Source of the DNA: Planctomycetota bacterium
Lineage (GTDB): Bacteria > Planctomycetota > B15-G4 > JADJEK01
Direction of reading: 5' to 3'
DNA: 64,000 bases
Assembly (NCBI GenBank): GCA_016709145.1
Contig: JADJEK010000007.1
Coordinates: 1-64,000, forward strand
Made by a program: the position numbers and the translations under genes. Positions 8,514 to 17,269 of this stretch are shown one piece after another (position 1 is the first letter of the stretch; every line of letters begins with the position of its first letter). Below the pieces are notes generated by a model. That model had not been told where the DNA came from. It saw nothing but the letters and a program-made list of their open reading frames with translations, and did no database searches.

Positions 8514-9638
8514 ATGCGCACCGCGGACGTCGCGAAGCGACTCACCACCCTCGCCGACAAGGTCTACGGTGAGTTGCCGCTGACCGCCGACGACGGCTTG
8601 TTCCTGCATGAACATGCGGACCTCCCGCTGCTCGGGGTGCTCGCGGACCACGTGCGCCGTCGGCTGCACCCCGAACCGGTCGTGACGTACATCGTCGACC
8701 GCAACATCAACCCGACGAACGTCTGCGTGACCGACTGCTCGTTCTGCGCGTTCTACCGCCGCCCGACCGACCCCGAGACGTACGTGCTGCCGCGCGAGAC
8801 GATCTACGCGAAGCTCGACGAGCTGACCGCGTGTGGCGGCAACCTCGTGCTGATGCAAGGCGGGCACCACCCGCACTTGAAGACGGAGTGGTACGCGGAG
8901 CTGTTGCGCGACCTGCGCGCGCGCTACCCGAACCTGCATCTGCACGCGATGTCCCCACCCGAGATCCACCACTTGTCGCTGATCGACAAGTGCTCGGTCG
9001 ACGACGTCATCGCGCGCTTGAAGGCGGCCGGCATGGACTCGATCCCCGGCGGCGGCGCCGAGATCCTCGTCGACCGCGTGCGCGCCGTGATCGCTCCGAA
9101 GAAGACCTCGAGCGACGAGTGGCTCGACGTCATGCGTCGCGCGCACGCTCAGGGCCTGAAGACGACAGCGACGATGATGTTCGGCCACGTCGAGACCCCG
9201 GCCGAGCGCATCGAACACTTGATGCGACTGCGCGAGCTGCAGAGCGAGACCGGCGGCTTCACGGCGTTCGCGTGCTGGAACTACCAGAACACGCAAGGCA
9301 CCGTGCTCGAGGCCGAGAAGACCACGCCCGCGACGTACTTCCGCGTGGTCGCGATCGCGCGATTGATGCTGCACGACGTCCCGAACATCCAGGCGAGCTA
9401 CGTCACGCAAGGCGCGAAGGCCGCGCAGTTGTCGCTGCGTTTCGGCGTGAACGACTTCGGCGGCGGAATGATGGAAGAGAACGTGGTCTCGGCCGCCGGC
9501 ACGTTCGAGTTGGTGCAGCTCGACGAGATCGAGCGTCAGATCCGCGCCGCCGGCTTCGAGCCGCGCCGACGCAATTTCTACTACGAGATCGTCGACGCGC
9601 GCGGCCCGGTCCACGCGCGCGCGGAGCACGTCGCATGA
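8514..9638 (+). CDS. mqnC: Cyclic dehypoxanthinyl futalosine synthase (radical SAM)
   Basis: This 374-residue radical SAM enzyme carries the cluster motif CVTDCSFCAF with Cys71, Cys75 and Cys78, after the family-typical VDRNINPTNV. It continues with LMQGGHHPHLKTEWY and IPGGGAEILVDRVR, both conserved in MqnC. In the futalosine route MqnC cyclises dehypoxanthine futalosine on the way to menaquinone. The ATG at 8514 agrees with the family start; upstream in-frame codons are proline/arginine-rich and not family-like. A TATCAT hexamer at 8481-8486 could be its -10 element, but no good -35 is seen. The stop overlaps the mqnE ATG by four bases. It heads a four-gene coupled run with mqnE, an SGNH hydrolase and mqnA. 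Confidence 0.93.
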   Translation: MRTADVAKRLTTLADKVYGELPLTADDGLFLHEHADLPLLGVLADHVRRRLHPEPVVTYIVDRNINPTNVCVTDCSFCAFYRRPTDPETYVLPRETIYAKLDELTACGGNLVLMQGGHHPHLKTEWYAELLRDLRARYPNLHLHAMSPPEIHHLSLIDKCSVDDVIARLKAAGMDSIPGGGAEILVDRVRAVIAPKKTSSDEWLDVMRRAHAQGLKTTATMMFGHVETPAERIEHLMRLRELQSETGGFTAFACWNYQNTQGTVLEAEKTTPATYFRVVAIARLMLHDVPNIQASYVTQGAKAAQLSLRFGVNDFGGGMMEENVVSAAGTFELVQLDEIERQIRAAGFEPRRRNFYYEIVDARGPVHARAEHVA

Positions 9639-10756
9639 ACGAGTCCCTGGTTCGAGAACGCGCGCGCGCGGCCGGCTTGGAAGACGTGGCCGACAAGGTC
9701 TTGGCGCGCGTGCGCCTCGATCAGGACGACGCGCTGCGTCTGTACGCCGCCGAAGACTTGAACGCGGTCGGAGCGCTCGCGGACGTGGTCCGTCGACGCA
9801 TGCATGGCAACCGCGCGTACTTCAACGTCAACCAACACATCAACTACACGAACCTCTGCAACAAGCTGTGTTCGTTCTGCGCGTTCCAGCGCTTGCCCGG
9901 CCAAGCCGGCGCGTACTGCATGACGCCGGACGAAGCCGCGCAGAAGATCCGCGAGCGGCTGCACGAGCCCGTGACCGAAGTCCACATGGTCGCGGGGATC
10001 TGGCCGAAGCTGCCGTACTCGTACTACCTGGACTTGCTGCGCGCGGTGAAGGCGGCGCGACCGTCGATCCACGTCAAGGCGTTCACGATGGTCGAGATCG
10101 ACGAGATCGCGAGCGTCGCGAACAAGTCGCTGCCCGAGGTCTTCGCCGAACTGAAGGAAGCAGGCCTCGATTCACTGCCGGGCGGTGGCGCCGAGATCTT
10201 CGCCGAGCGCGTGCATCGCGAGATCTTCCCGTTGAAGATCGGCGCGGAGCGTTGGCTCGAGATCGCGCGCGAGGCGCATCGCGCCGGCCTGCGCAGCAAC
10301 TGCACGATGCTCTACGGCCACATCGAGACGCTGGACGAGCGCGTCGATCACCTGCATCGCCTGCGCGCGTTGCAAGACGAGACCAGTGGCTTCCAGACGT
10401 TCATCCCGTTGTCGTTCCATCCCGACAACAGCGACATGGCGCATTTGCCGGCCCCGACGGCACACGACGACCTCAAGAACGTCGCGGTCGCGCGGCTGTT
10501 CCTCGACAACATCCCGCACGTCAAGGCCTACTGGATCATGCTCGGCATCCCGGTCGCCCAGATGGCGCTGGCGTTCGGCGCGGACGACATCGACGGCACC
10601 GTGACCGAGGAGCGCATCTATCACGACGCCGGAGCGACCACGCCGATGGCGATGACGCGCAAGGACCTCGTGCGATTGCTGCACGACGCCGGGTTCGAGC
10701 CGGTCGAGCGCGACACGCTCTACAACGTGATCGCGGTCGAGGAGACGGTCGCGTGA
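9635..10756 (+). CDS. mqnE: Aminofutalosine synthase (radical SAM)
   Basis: This 373-residue radical SAM protein is related to MqnC. Its cluster motif is CNKLCSFCAF with Cys75, Cys79 and Cys82, preceded by NQHINYTNL, which distinguishes MqnE from MqnC. The segments EVHMVAGIWPKLPYSYYLDL and LPGGGAEIFAERVH are family features. MqnE joins the MqnA product (3-[(1-carboxyvinyl)oxy]benzoate) to the adenosyl group of SAM to make 6-amino-6-deoxyfutalosine. The ATG overlaps the mqnC stop (ATGA) and its own stop overlaps the GTG of the next gene (GTGA), so translation of the run is probably coupled. The presence of both radical SAM enzymes with mqnA shows that this organism makes menaquinone by the futalosine rather than the Men pathway. 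Confidence 0.93.
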   Translation: MNESLVRERARAAGLEDVADKVLARVRLDQDDALRLYAAEDLNAVGALADVVRRRMHGNRAYFNVNQHINYTNLCNKLCSFCAFQRLPGQAGAYCMTPDEAAQKIRERLHEPVTEVHMVAGIWPKLPYSYYLDLLRAVKAARPSIHVKAFTMVEIDEIASVANKSLPEVFAELKEAGLDSLPGGGAEIFAERVHREIFPLKIGAERWLEIAREAHRAGLRSNCTMLYGHIETLDERVDHLHRLRALQDETSGFQTFIPLSFHPDNSDMAHLPAPTAHDDLKNVAVARLFLDNIPHVKAYWIMLGIPVAQMALAFGADDIDGTVTEERIYHDAGATTPMAMTRKDLVRLLHDAGFEPVERDTLYNVIAVEETVA

Positions 10757-11781
10757 AGCGTTGGATCGTCCGGGGCGCTCTCGCCCTGGTCGCGACGCTG
10801 TTCGCCCTGAAGGTCGCCGACCTCGCCGTCGGCGCGGTCGATCCGTTCGGGATCTCGCACTTCGAGAACAACCGGCGCTTCGCGGCGTCGTGTCTGCGCG
10901 TGAATCAGGACATCCCGACGTTCTCGTATCCCGAACCGATCCCGGGTTCGAACGCCGACACCACACCGCCGTACGCGATCAACGCGCTCGGCTTCCGGGG
11001 ACCCGAGATCGCCACGACGAAGCCCGAGAGCACGGTGCGCGTCGCCATGCTCGGCGATTCGGTCGCGTTCGGCTGGGGCGTCGACGAAACCGACGGACTG
11101 CGCGCACAGCTCGAGCGCCGTCTCGCCGCGTGGTACGGCACGCGGCGGCAGGTCGAGGTCGTCAACCTCTCCGTGCCCGGATTGCATGCGGGGCACGAGT
11201 ACGAACGCTTCCGGCGCCACGGACTCGCGCTGGCGCCCGATGTCGTCGTGATCGTGTTCAACGTCAACGACGTCGAGATGTACCCCGACGAATCCGCGCC
11301 GCTGACGCGACTCGCCGAACAGCGCTTCGAGAACCAGGGCGTGCTCGCGCGCGTGGCGTTGAACGGCACCAGCGGCGCGTGCGTGAAGACCTGCTTCCCG
11401 CATCTGCACGACCTGATCGTCTATCTCGAGCTGTTCCGCCATCAGCCGGCGGAAGTCGAGGACGCGCGCAAGCTCTACCTCGACATGAAGCGCGGGATCG
11501 CGACCACGGCGCAGATCTACGCGGAGTTCGCGAAGCTCGCGCAGACCCATCGGTTCGCGTTGGCCGTCCTCGATCTGAACGCGTTCGAACCGATCCGCGA
11601 AGCGTCGAGCGCTCTCGGCATCCCCTACGCGAGCATCCGACTCGACGACGTCCACGACACGTCGTTGCGCAACAGCGCCACCGATCCGCATCCGAACGCG
11701 CGCGGTCACGCGCTGCTCGCCGATGCTGCGTTCGCGGCGTTGACGCAAACTCTGAAGGTCATGCCGGAGCGCGCACCGTGA
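10753..11781 (+). CDS. Membrane-anchored SGNH/GDSL-family hydrolase
   Basis: The GTG start at 10753 overlaps the mqnE stop and gives 342 residues. Residues about 7-28 form one hydrophobic segment, a signal anchor or signal peptide. The SGNH blocks are visible: block I is AMLGDSVAFGWGV with nucleophile Ser103, block III has FNVNDVEMYP with the conserved Asn-Asp, and block V has ATDPHPNARGH with Asp311 and His313. The INALGFRGPEI stretch before block I is common in exported SGNH proteins of planctomycetes. The family contains esterases and acyl-transfer enzymes; no substrate can be assigned. It is sandwiched by 4-base overlaps between mqnE and mqnA, although it is not a known menaquinone enzyme. 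Confidence 0.85.
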   Translation: MKRWIVRGALALVATLFALKVADLAVGAVDPFGISHFENNRRFAASCLRVNQDIPTFSYPEPIPGSNADTTPPYAINALGFRGPEIATTKPESTVRVAMLGDSVAFGWGVDETDGLRAQLERRLAAWYGTRRQVEVVNLSVPGLHAGHEYERFRRHGLALAPDVVVIVFNVNDVEMYPDESAPLTRLAEQRFENQGVLARVALNGTSGACVKTCFPHLHDLIVYLELFRHQPAEVEDARKLYLDMKRGIATTAQIYAEFAKLAQTHRFALAVLDLNAFEPIREASSALGIPYASIRLDDVHDTSLRNSATDPHPNARGHALLADAAFAALTQTLKVMPERAP

Positions 11782-12530
11782 CGCAGCAGCGCTTGCGCGT
11801 CGGCTCGGTGCCGTATCTGAACGCGAGGCCGCTGGTCGAAGGTCTGGCTGCGGAGCGCGTCGTCGACTTCCGCGAGGACGTGCCGAGTCGACTCGCGCGT
11901 GAACTCGACGAGGGCCGGCTCGACGCGGCCTTGGTGTCGTCGGTCGAGGCGCTGCGCCATCCCGAGCGCGTGATCGTGCCGGACTTGTGCATCGCGAGCC
12001 TCGGCCCCGTGCTCTCGGTCAAGGTGTTCGGCCGTGACGACGTGAAGCGCGCGAAGCGCGTCGCGCTCGACGGAGCCAGCCTGACCGCGGCGGCCCTCAC
12101 GCGCATCGCGTACGGCCGCATCCTCGAACGCGACGACGTCGAGTTCGTGCCGGTCGGCATCGCGCCCGATCCGGACCAGGGACGGGCGGACCGCGTCGAA
12201 GCAACGCTCGTCATCGGCGACAAGGCGCTCGCTCTCGATCGAGCCGGTGCGCCGGCTTGGGATCTCGGCGACGCCTGGACTCAGTGGTCCGGGTTGCCGT
12301 TCGTCTGGGCCGTCTGGCTCGCCCGCGACGAGGCAACGGCCGCTGCGCTTCATCCGATCTTGACCGCGGCGTACGAGCGCGGGCGCACTCGACTCGATGC
12401 GTACGCATCGTCGCGGCCCGACCTCGGGGTCGACCGCGCTCGGCACTACCTCATCCACGTCATGCGCTACCGCCTCGAACGCGCGGAACTCGAGGGTCTG
12501 CGGCGGTTTGACGCCGTTCGCGGTTCATGA
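11778..12530 (+). CDS. mqnA: Chorismate dehydratase (menaquinone biosynthesis)
   Basis: The GTG start at 11778 overlaps the preceding stop (GTGA) and yields 250 residues. The protein begins RLRVGSVPYLNARPLVEGL, the hallmark of the MqnA/MqnD periplasmic-binding-protein-like fold, and continues with VSSVEALRHP and IGDKAL, both expected for MqnA. MqnA dehydrates chorismate to 3-[(1-carboxyvinyl)oxy]benzoate, the first step of the futalosine pathway. MqnA and MqnD share a fold, but the length and the SSVE and GDKAL motifs favour MqnA. mqnB (or an MTAN-type hydrolase) and mqnD are not in the window. No terminator follows within the next 150 bases. Confidence 0.9.
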   Translation: MTQQRLRVGSVPYLNARPLVEGLAAERVVDFREDVPSRLARELDEGRLDAALVSSVEALRHPERVIVPDLCIASLGPVLSVKVFGRDDVKRAKRVALDGASLTAAALTRIAYGRILERDDVEFVPVGIAPDPDQGRADRVEATLVIGDKALALDRAGAPAWDLGDAWTQWSGLPFVWAVWLARDEATAAALHPILTAAYERGRTRLDAYASSRPDLGVDRARHYLIHVMRYRLERAELEGLRRFDAVRGS

Positions 12531-12892
12531 CCGAGCGAATTCGGGGCGTTGCCGCCGCGGAATGTTTCGCGCCGAACTCGGCTCGAGTGGGAATCCTTGA
12601 CGACGGCAAGGGAGCGAGGGTCATTGCCGCGTCCGTGCCGTGGCCACACCTTCCGATCTCGGGCAAGTTCCGATCCACGCGAGACTTGTACCGTGAAGTC
12701 GCGATCCTAGGATCACCCCGCATCTGGGGTGCTGCTGCCGGTGCTGCGTGCGAAGGCCTTCCCTTTGCTTCTGGCGCGACGAATGGACTCGCGACTCGTC
12801 ACACGGTCTTTTGCCGGTGTCTTCACGTGGTCTTCACGCACCCGGGGCGTCACGTCCCTAGTTTCCCGCCCCTCGCCCCCACGGACTCACCG
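12531..12892 (+). promoter_or_regulatory. 362-base upstream region of the lipoprotein gene
   Basis: No gene is evident here. A possible sigma-70-like promoter has TTGTAC (12686-12691), a 16-base spacer and TAGGAT (12708-12713). The -10 falls inside a perfect 12-base palindrome, GATCCTAGGATC (12703-12714), immediately followed by a 6-bp hairpin CACCCC/GGGGTG (12714-12731). Further down, GTCTTCACG occurs twice at an 11-base period (12819-12827 and 12830-12838), the spacing used by OmpR/PhoB-type response regulators, about 20 bases before a TAGTTT hexamer (12859-12864). These are readings of short motifs and need support from related genomes. Confidence 0.35.
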
Positions 12893-13663
12893 ATGAACCG
12901 CTCGACTCCTCGTTTCCCGGCACCCTTGCTCGGTCTCGTCATGCTCGCCGGCTGTACGGGATTGGGGCAAGCCGACCTCGAGGACGGCCTGCCGAACCTC
13001 ACGGTCACCATCGAGGTCGACGCCACTGAATATGCGCGCAACGCACCCGTGGTGGCGAACGTGTCGGTGACCAACGCGGGCGATAGCTCCGTGTCGCTGG
13101 TGATGCCAGCCCGCGAGACGCTCGAGTTCAACTTGTTCACGACGCGCTCGCCGGAGCCGCTGCGCGTCGAGTTCGTCGCATCACCCCTCGAGCCGATCGA
13201 GTTCAACGTGCTCGAGCCCGGCGCCACGATGTCGCGCAAGTTCGTGCTGCCGCTCGCCGCTCGTGCCGAGGGTGAATACCGACTCATCACGGTCTACCGC
13301 CCCGAGCTCGGCGAGGAGATCCAAGGTTCGATGCCGATCGCGTCCGAGGCCGCGCCCTTCGTCGTGAAGGACCCGCCTGCGTTCGACCGCGACTCGAACG
13401 GAGTGATCTCCGAAGCCGACGCGATCCGCATCGCCAAAGCTCACTTCGCTCAGAACACGAAGGCGGTGCGAGCGCGATACGTGCTCGACGAGCTCAAGCT
13501 CGGCGTGTGGCTCGTCACCGCCGAATTCGATCGACCCGACGCCGCTGGCAAGAGTCAGCGCGCGTGTTACGTCAACGCGTACCTCGGCCGCGTGAACTCG
13601 CGACCGGCACGCGACGACGAGGAGAAGTTCGTGTCGCAACCCCCGCCTGACGCGGGATCGTGA
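12893..13663 (+). CDS. Putative lipoprotein with an EF-hand/dockerin-like loop
   Basis: The ATG at 12893 gives 256 residues with a lipoprotein signal: a basic start, a hydrophobic run and a lipobox LAGC with Cys21. The mature part is mostly beta-strand-like, with a region resembling an immunoglobulin-like extracellular domain (NAPVVANVSVTNAGDSSVSL) in about residues 40-150. At about residues 165-176 the sequence FDRDSNGVISEADAI fits a calcium-binding EF-hand or dockerin-like loop with acidic positions spaced as in DxDxNG. The C-terminal part (VWLVTAEFDR, CYVNAYLGRV) resembles PepSY/YcfA-like strands, though weakly. No family is recognised and no function is claimed. It precedes the two secretin-like genes in the same direction, 181 bases away, so a link to them is possible. 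An in-frame upstream extension to 12527 has no signal sequence and is rejected. Confidence 0.7.
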   Translation: MNRSTPRFPAPLLGLVMLAGCTGLGQADLEDGLPNLTVTIEVDATEYARNAPVVANVSVTNAGDSSVSLVMPARETLEFNLFTTRSPEPLRVEFVASPLEPIEFNVLEPGATMSRKFVLPLAARAEGEYRLITVYRPELGEEIQGSMPIASEAAPFVVKDPPAFDRDSNGVISEADAIRIAKAHFAQNTKAVRARYVLDELKLGVWLVTAEFDRPDAAGKSQRACYVNAYLGRVNSRPARDDEEKFVSQPPPDAGS

Positions 13664-13844
13664 CACCAGCATGCGTCGCGCGGTCGGTCGTGGGCGCGAG
13701 CCCACGTCGAACACCGCACCGCGAGACGCTCGACGCGCACCGAACGGATCTCCGATCGGCGCGCATACGGGGGGCGAAGGCGAGTACGTCGCTCGGTGCG
13801 ACGTGAGTCTTCACTCCAGGGCTGCTTGAAGGAGGAGTGTTCGG

Positions 13845-15437
13845 ATGAGAATGGCGACGACGATGGCCGTTCTCGGGGCAATCGCAGGTCTTTGCGGTTC
13901 TGCGCTCGCGCAGGACGCCAAGGTCAACGGCAATGCGGCGATGGCTCCGACGGAACTGCCGACCAACCTCGTGAAGATCCTGCGCACCTCGAACAAGGCG
14001 CAGACGAACCGATACGTTCCGAAGGTCTACGAGTTCAAGAACGTGAACCCGTACGCCGTGATCCGCTTCGTGCGCCGCACGATCGAGATCGAGGAGAGCG
14101 CGTTCTACTCGTTCGCGAATCCGGACATGAACGGCGGGCGCCTGCTCGTCGTCGTGCCGGAGTACCAGATCCCCGGCCTCGACGCGCTGATGGCGACGAT
14201 CGACCGCCCGAGCATGACCACGTCGTCGGGCACGAAGCGCGTGATCTACCGCTTCAAGCACCGCGACGTCGCGGACGCGGGTGTCTCGGAGATCATCAAC
14301 ACGTACGGCACCAACACCGTCACGATCGGCGCCGACACCGAGATCAACGCCGCGTTCATCGAGGACGCGCCGTCGGGCATCGACAACATCGTCGAGCACT
14401 GGCCGATCTTCGACTTCCCGACCAAGTCGCTCGAGATCCAGGTGACCGTCTACGAGATCGACGTCAGCGACGACGGCCAGCTCGGCCTCGACTTCATCGC
14501 GTGGAAGAACGGCCCCGGCCGCAATCTCGCGGCGATCGGCGCCTTCTACCAGAAGGAGAAGGTCACGACCTTCAACGGCAACCAGGACACGCTGATCTAC
14601 AACTCGGGCCAGGGCACGTTCGGTCTGCCCGGCGCCGAGATGAACAGCAGCGGTCGCAATTCGGCCTACATGCTCGACGTCTCGTCGGCGTTCTTCGACT
14701 TCCTGGTGACGCAGGGCAAGGCCCGCGTCATGACGCAGTCGAAGCTCGTCGCGCTGAACCGCACGCCGGCAACGCTGACGGTCGGCGATCAGATCCTGTT
14801 CCACCGCATGCAGGAAGCGGGCGATCTTCGTGGCGGCCAACGCCTCGAGCCGCTCGATCCGTTCGGCACGCTCGAAGGCGTCGTCGACACTTCGGCCGGC
14901 GGTCAGATCACCGACACCGAACTCGCGCTGCTCGCGGATCATCCGGACAACCGCACGGTGTCGCCGTCCTTGGCGTCGCGCGCGCTCGGCTCGGTGACCT
15001 CGGGCTTCACGATCACGTTCACGCCGATCATCAACCAGATCGGCGCGACGGTTCCGCTGGTCATGTCGCTCGTGTCGCACACCGGCTACGCCGATGACGG
15101 CACGCCGGTCCTCCACAGCCACGCGATCGACACCGTGTTCAAGGTTCCGCACAACGGCCGCACGATCAGCATCGGCGGCGCGGTGATGCAGCGCCGCGCG
15201 GACTCGACGAACAAGGTCCCGTTCCTCGGCGATCTGCCGTGGATCGGTTACCTGTTCGGCGGCGAGTCGCGCCTCGACCAGAAGACGATGGTCGTCACGA
15301 CGTTGACCTGCCGCACGCTGGAAGCGCAGGCGAACCAGTCGGACGCCGACGTCGACCTCGAGCAGCGCGCGAAGGGCGAGAAGTCGACCAAGGCGATGGA
15401 AAACGCGCCCGGCTTCCTCGACGGCGTCGAAGACTGA
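13845..15437 (+). CDS. Secretin-like outer-membrane protein, paralogue 1
   Basis: This 530-residue protein has a signal peptide (about residues 1-22, ending SALA-Q) and a strong ribosome binding site, GGAGGAG at 13831-13837, 7 bases from the ATG. The middle contains an N1-like module that uses the VYEFKNVNPYAVIRFV pattern, followed by the secretin core: LEIQVTVYEIDVSDDGQLGLD and, near the C-terminus, ISIGGAVMQRR and KVPFLGDLPWIGYLFGG, the conserved secretin end motif. Secretins form outer-membrane rings in type II/III secretion and type IV pili, but none of the inner-membrane or ATPase parts are nearby. It shares the motif IAWKNGPGR with the next gene, so the two are paralogues. It begins 181 bases after the lipoprotein gene. 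Confidence 0.8.
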   Translation: MRMATTMAVLGAIAGLCGSALAQDAKVNGNAAMAPTELPTNLVKILRTSNKAQTNRYVPKVYEFKNVNPYAVIRFVRRTIEIEESAFYSFANPDMNGGRLLVVVPEYQIPGLDALMATIDRPSMTTSSGTKRVIYRFKHRDVADAGVSEIINTYGTNTVTIGADTEINAAFIEDAPSGIDNIVEHWPIFDFPTKSLEIQVTVYEIDVSDDGQLGLDFIAWKNGPGRNLAAIGAFYQKEKVTTFNGNQDTLIYNSGQGTFGLPGAEMNSSGRNSAYMLDVSSAFFDFLVTQGKARVMTQSKLVALNRTPATLTVGDQILFHRMQEAGDLRGGQRLEPLDPFGTLEGVVDTSAGGQITDTELALLADHPDNRTVSPSLASRALGSVTSGFTITFTPIINQIGATVPLVMSLVSHTGYADDGTPVLHSHAIDTVFKVPHNGRTISIGGAVMQRRADSTNKVPFLGDLPWIGYLFGGESRLDQKTMVVTTLTCRTLEAQANQSDADVDLEQRAKGEKSTKAMENAPGFLDGVED

Positions 15438-15467
15438 TCCATGCACACGAACGAAGGAACCAAGACC

Positions 15468-17162
15468 ATGAAACACATCGTGCTGATGGTCGGCGCCGCC
15501 CTGGCATTCGCCGGAGTCGCGTCCGCCCAGAACAAGAAACTGAATCCTGACGAAGCCACCGGCGTGCAGAATCGCCGCGGCGACACCAGTCCGGGCGGCG
15601 GCTTCTCCACCGGTGAAGGCACGAGCCGCATCGATGACTACTTCAACCAGGACGAGCAGATCAACGTGAACCCGGATTCGGGTGTCGTGAAGGTCCTGCG
15701 CGTCAACCAGAAGAACCTGATCAACGACTTCGTCACCGCGGTGTTCCCGTTGAACACCGTCGTTCCGCGCGAGATCCGCAACGTCTTTCGCACCGTGTGC
15801 GGCAAGGAAGGCGGTCGCGCGGAAGTGATCCAGGACAAGGTCACGAAGAAGTACTGGCTGCAGGTCATCTGCCCCGCGTTCATGCTGCCTCATATCGAGG
15901 AAGCCGCGAAGCAGCTCGATCAGGCGTGGATCCAGGAAGTCCGCGACGGCTCGGCGACCGGTGAGTACCGGGCCAAGTTCCGCCCGGTCGAGACGTTCGA
16001 CGCCATCGCGTCGTTCTACGCCGGTGAAGGCGCGACGTTCACCGACACGAACGGCAACCGCGTCTTGCGTCGTGACGAACCCTATAGGGTCGAGAAGTTC
16101 ATCGCCGCGTGCGAGGAACTCGACCAGCCGCCGCCCCAGGCCCACCTGAAGGTCCGCATCTACGAGGTCGACACCTCGAACGACCTCAAGCTCGGCGTCG
16201 ACTGGATCGCGTGGAAGAACGGCCCCGGCCGCTCGCTGTTCCAGGCGATCTTCTCGGGTCAGGATTCCTACACGCGTTATCGCAACGCGACCGGCTTCTT
16301 CGATCCGAACCTCGGCACCACGACCGTCATCAATCCGGGCACGCACTCGATCACGAACGACTCGTCGCAGTACCTGCTGTCGGCGAACTACGTGCTGACG
16401 ACGGCGTACCTCGACTTCCTGCGCGTGAAGGGCAAGGCGCGTTCGCTGGCCGAACCGGAAATCTTCGTGCGCAACGCGCGCACGGCGACCTGGTCGTCCA
16501 CGACGCAGTTCCTGTCGTTCGCGGTGGCTCCGTCCGATCCGGGTCCGTTCGGCACCAAGCCGGCGTTGCTCGACAAGAACCCGGCCGGCGGCAGCATCGC
16601 CGACCAGAACTTCACGCACAACCGCACGCTGAAGCACCGCCTGGCCTCGTCCACGGCGACGAATCAGGTCGGTCTGTCGCTGACGGTGACACCGGTCGTC
16701 GGCATGGAGTCCGCGGAAGTCCAGTTCACGTTCTCGTCGACGGAGTTGTCGGGCACGACGCCGCAGGGCACGCCGATCATCTCCACGCGCACGATCACGT
16801 CGAAGCAGCGCCTGGTCGACGGCCAGCCGTTCGTGTTCGGCGGCCTGACGCGGACCGAAGACGTGCGCTCGAACAACAAGGCGCCGTGGCTCGGTGACAT
16901 CCCCGGCCTCGGCTACCTGTTCGGCCAGGAAACGACGAGCGCGCGCCGGAAGGAAATGATCATCACGGTGCTTCCGAAGCTGATCCAGGGCTGCCACGAG
17001 AAGGTCGCCGATCCGGGCCATCTCGCGACCATGGCGATGGCGAACGGCGACCAGTCGTTCGACCCGCCGGAAAGCTGCTGGGGCTTCGACAAGTGGATCT
17101 TCGACACGGTCGAGCATCCGTCCGACGACGGCACGGTGCGCGACCCGACGTTGGTTCGCTGA
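15468..17162 (+). CDS. Secretin-like outer-membrane protein, paralogue 2
   Basis: Two in-frame ATGs exist; I choose 15468 because GAAGGAAC lies just upstream and the protein then opens with a clean signal peptide (MKHIVLMVGAALAFAGVASA). The product has 564 residues. It follows the same plan as its neighbour: a module with VVKVLRVNQKNLINDFV, then LKVRIYEVDTSNDLKLGVDW followed by IAWKNGPGR, and a C-terminal secretin signature with FVFGGLTRTED and KAPWLGDIPGLGYLFGQE. Two cysteines (in RTVCGKEGG and QVICPAF) could form a periplasmic disulphide absent from paralogue 1. The 30-base gap and following terminator show that the two are an operon. They may assemble as one mixed ring or as two rings; the exported cargo is unknown. 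Confidence 0.8.
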   Translation: MKHIVLMVGAALAFAGVASAQNKKLNPDEATGVQNRRGDTSPGGGFSTGEGTSRIDDYFNQDEQINVNPDSGVVKVLRVNQKNLINDFVTAVFPLNTVVPREIRNVFRTVCGKEGGRAEVIQDKVTKKYWLQVICPAFMLPHIEEAAKQLDQAWIQEVRDGSATGEYRAKFRPVETFDAIASFYAGEGATFTDTNGNRVLRRDEPYRVEKFIAACEELDQPPPQAHLKVRIYEVDTSNDLKLGVDWIAWKNGPGRSLFQAIFSGQDSYTRYRNATGFFDPNLGTTTVINPGTHSITNDSSQYLLSANYVLTTAYLDFLRVKGKARSLAEPEIFVRNARTATWSSTTQFLSFAVAPSDPGPFGTKPALLDKNPAGGSIADQNFTHNRTLKHRLASSTATNQVGLSLTVTPVVGMESAEVQFTFSSTELSGTTPQGTPIISTRTITSKQRLVDGQPFVFGGLTRTEDVRSNNKAPWLGDIPGLGYLFGQETTSARRKEMIITVLPKLIQGCHEKVADPGHLATMAMANGDQSFDPPESCWGFDKWIFDTVEHPSDDGTVRDPTLVR

Positions 17163-17181
17163 GTCAGGAACCTGTTGAACG

Positions 17182-17223
17182 CGAAACGACCCCGGCTCCG
17201 CGTGCGGTGCCGGGGTCGTTTCG
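17182..17223 (+). terminator. Rho-independent terminator after the secretin pair
   Basis: A perfect 15-bp stem (17182-17196 with 17209-17223) encloses a 12-base loop. The stem is GC-rich in the centre, with AAACGA/TCGTTT at the base, so the right arm ends in a T-rich run. It lies 20 bases after the stop of paralogue 2, and because the stem base is A-rich on the left it could also work for the converging gene that ends at 17270. Confidence 0.85.
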
Positions 17224-17269
17224 TTCGCAGACGAGCAGCGCGCGGCGGACCTCGTCCACACTCACGACG

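Noticed and set aside
13689..13706. 7-bp hairpin with GCGA loop (CGTGGGC/GCCCACG) after the lipoprotein gene
   Set aside because: Short, with no T-run, and in a GC-rich genome such stems are expected by chance; not called as a terminator.
13572..17261. Very long open frame (over 1200 codons) on the minus strand across the lipoprotein and secretin genes
   Set aside because: It is a composition shadow of the GC-rich plus-strand genes: rich in Arg, Val and Asp, no family motifs, while the plus strand has signal peptides, ribosome binding sites and secretin signatures.
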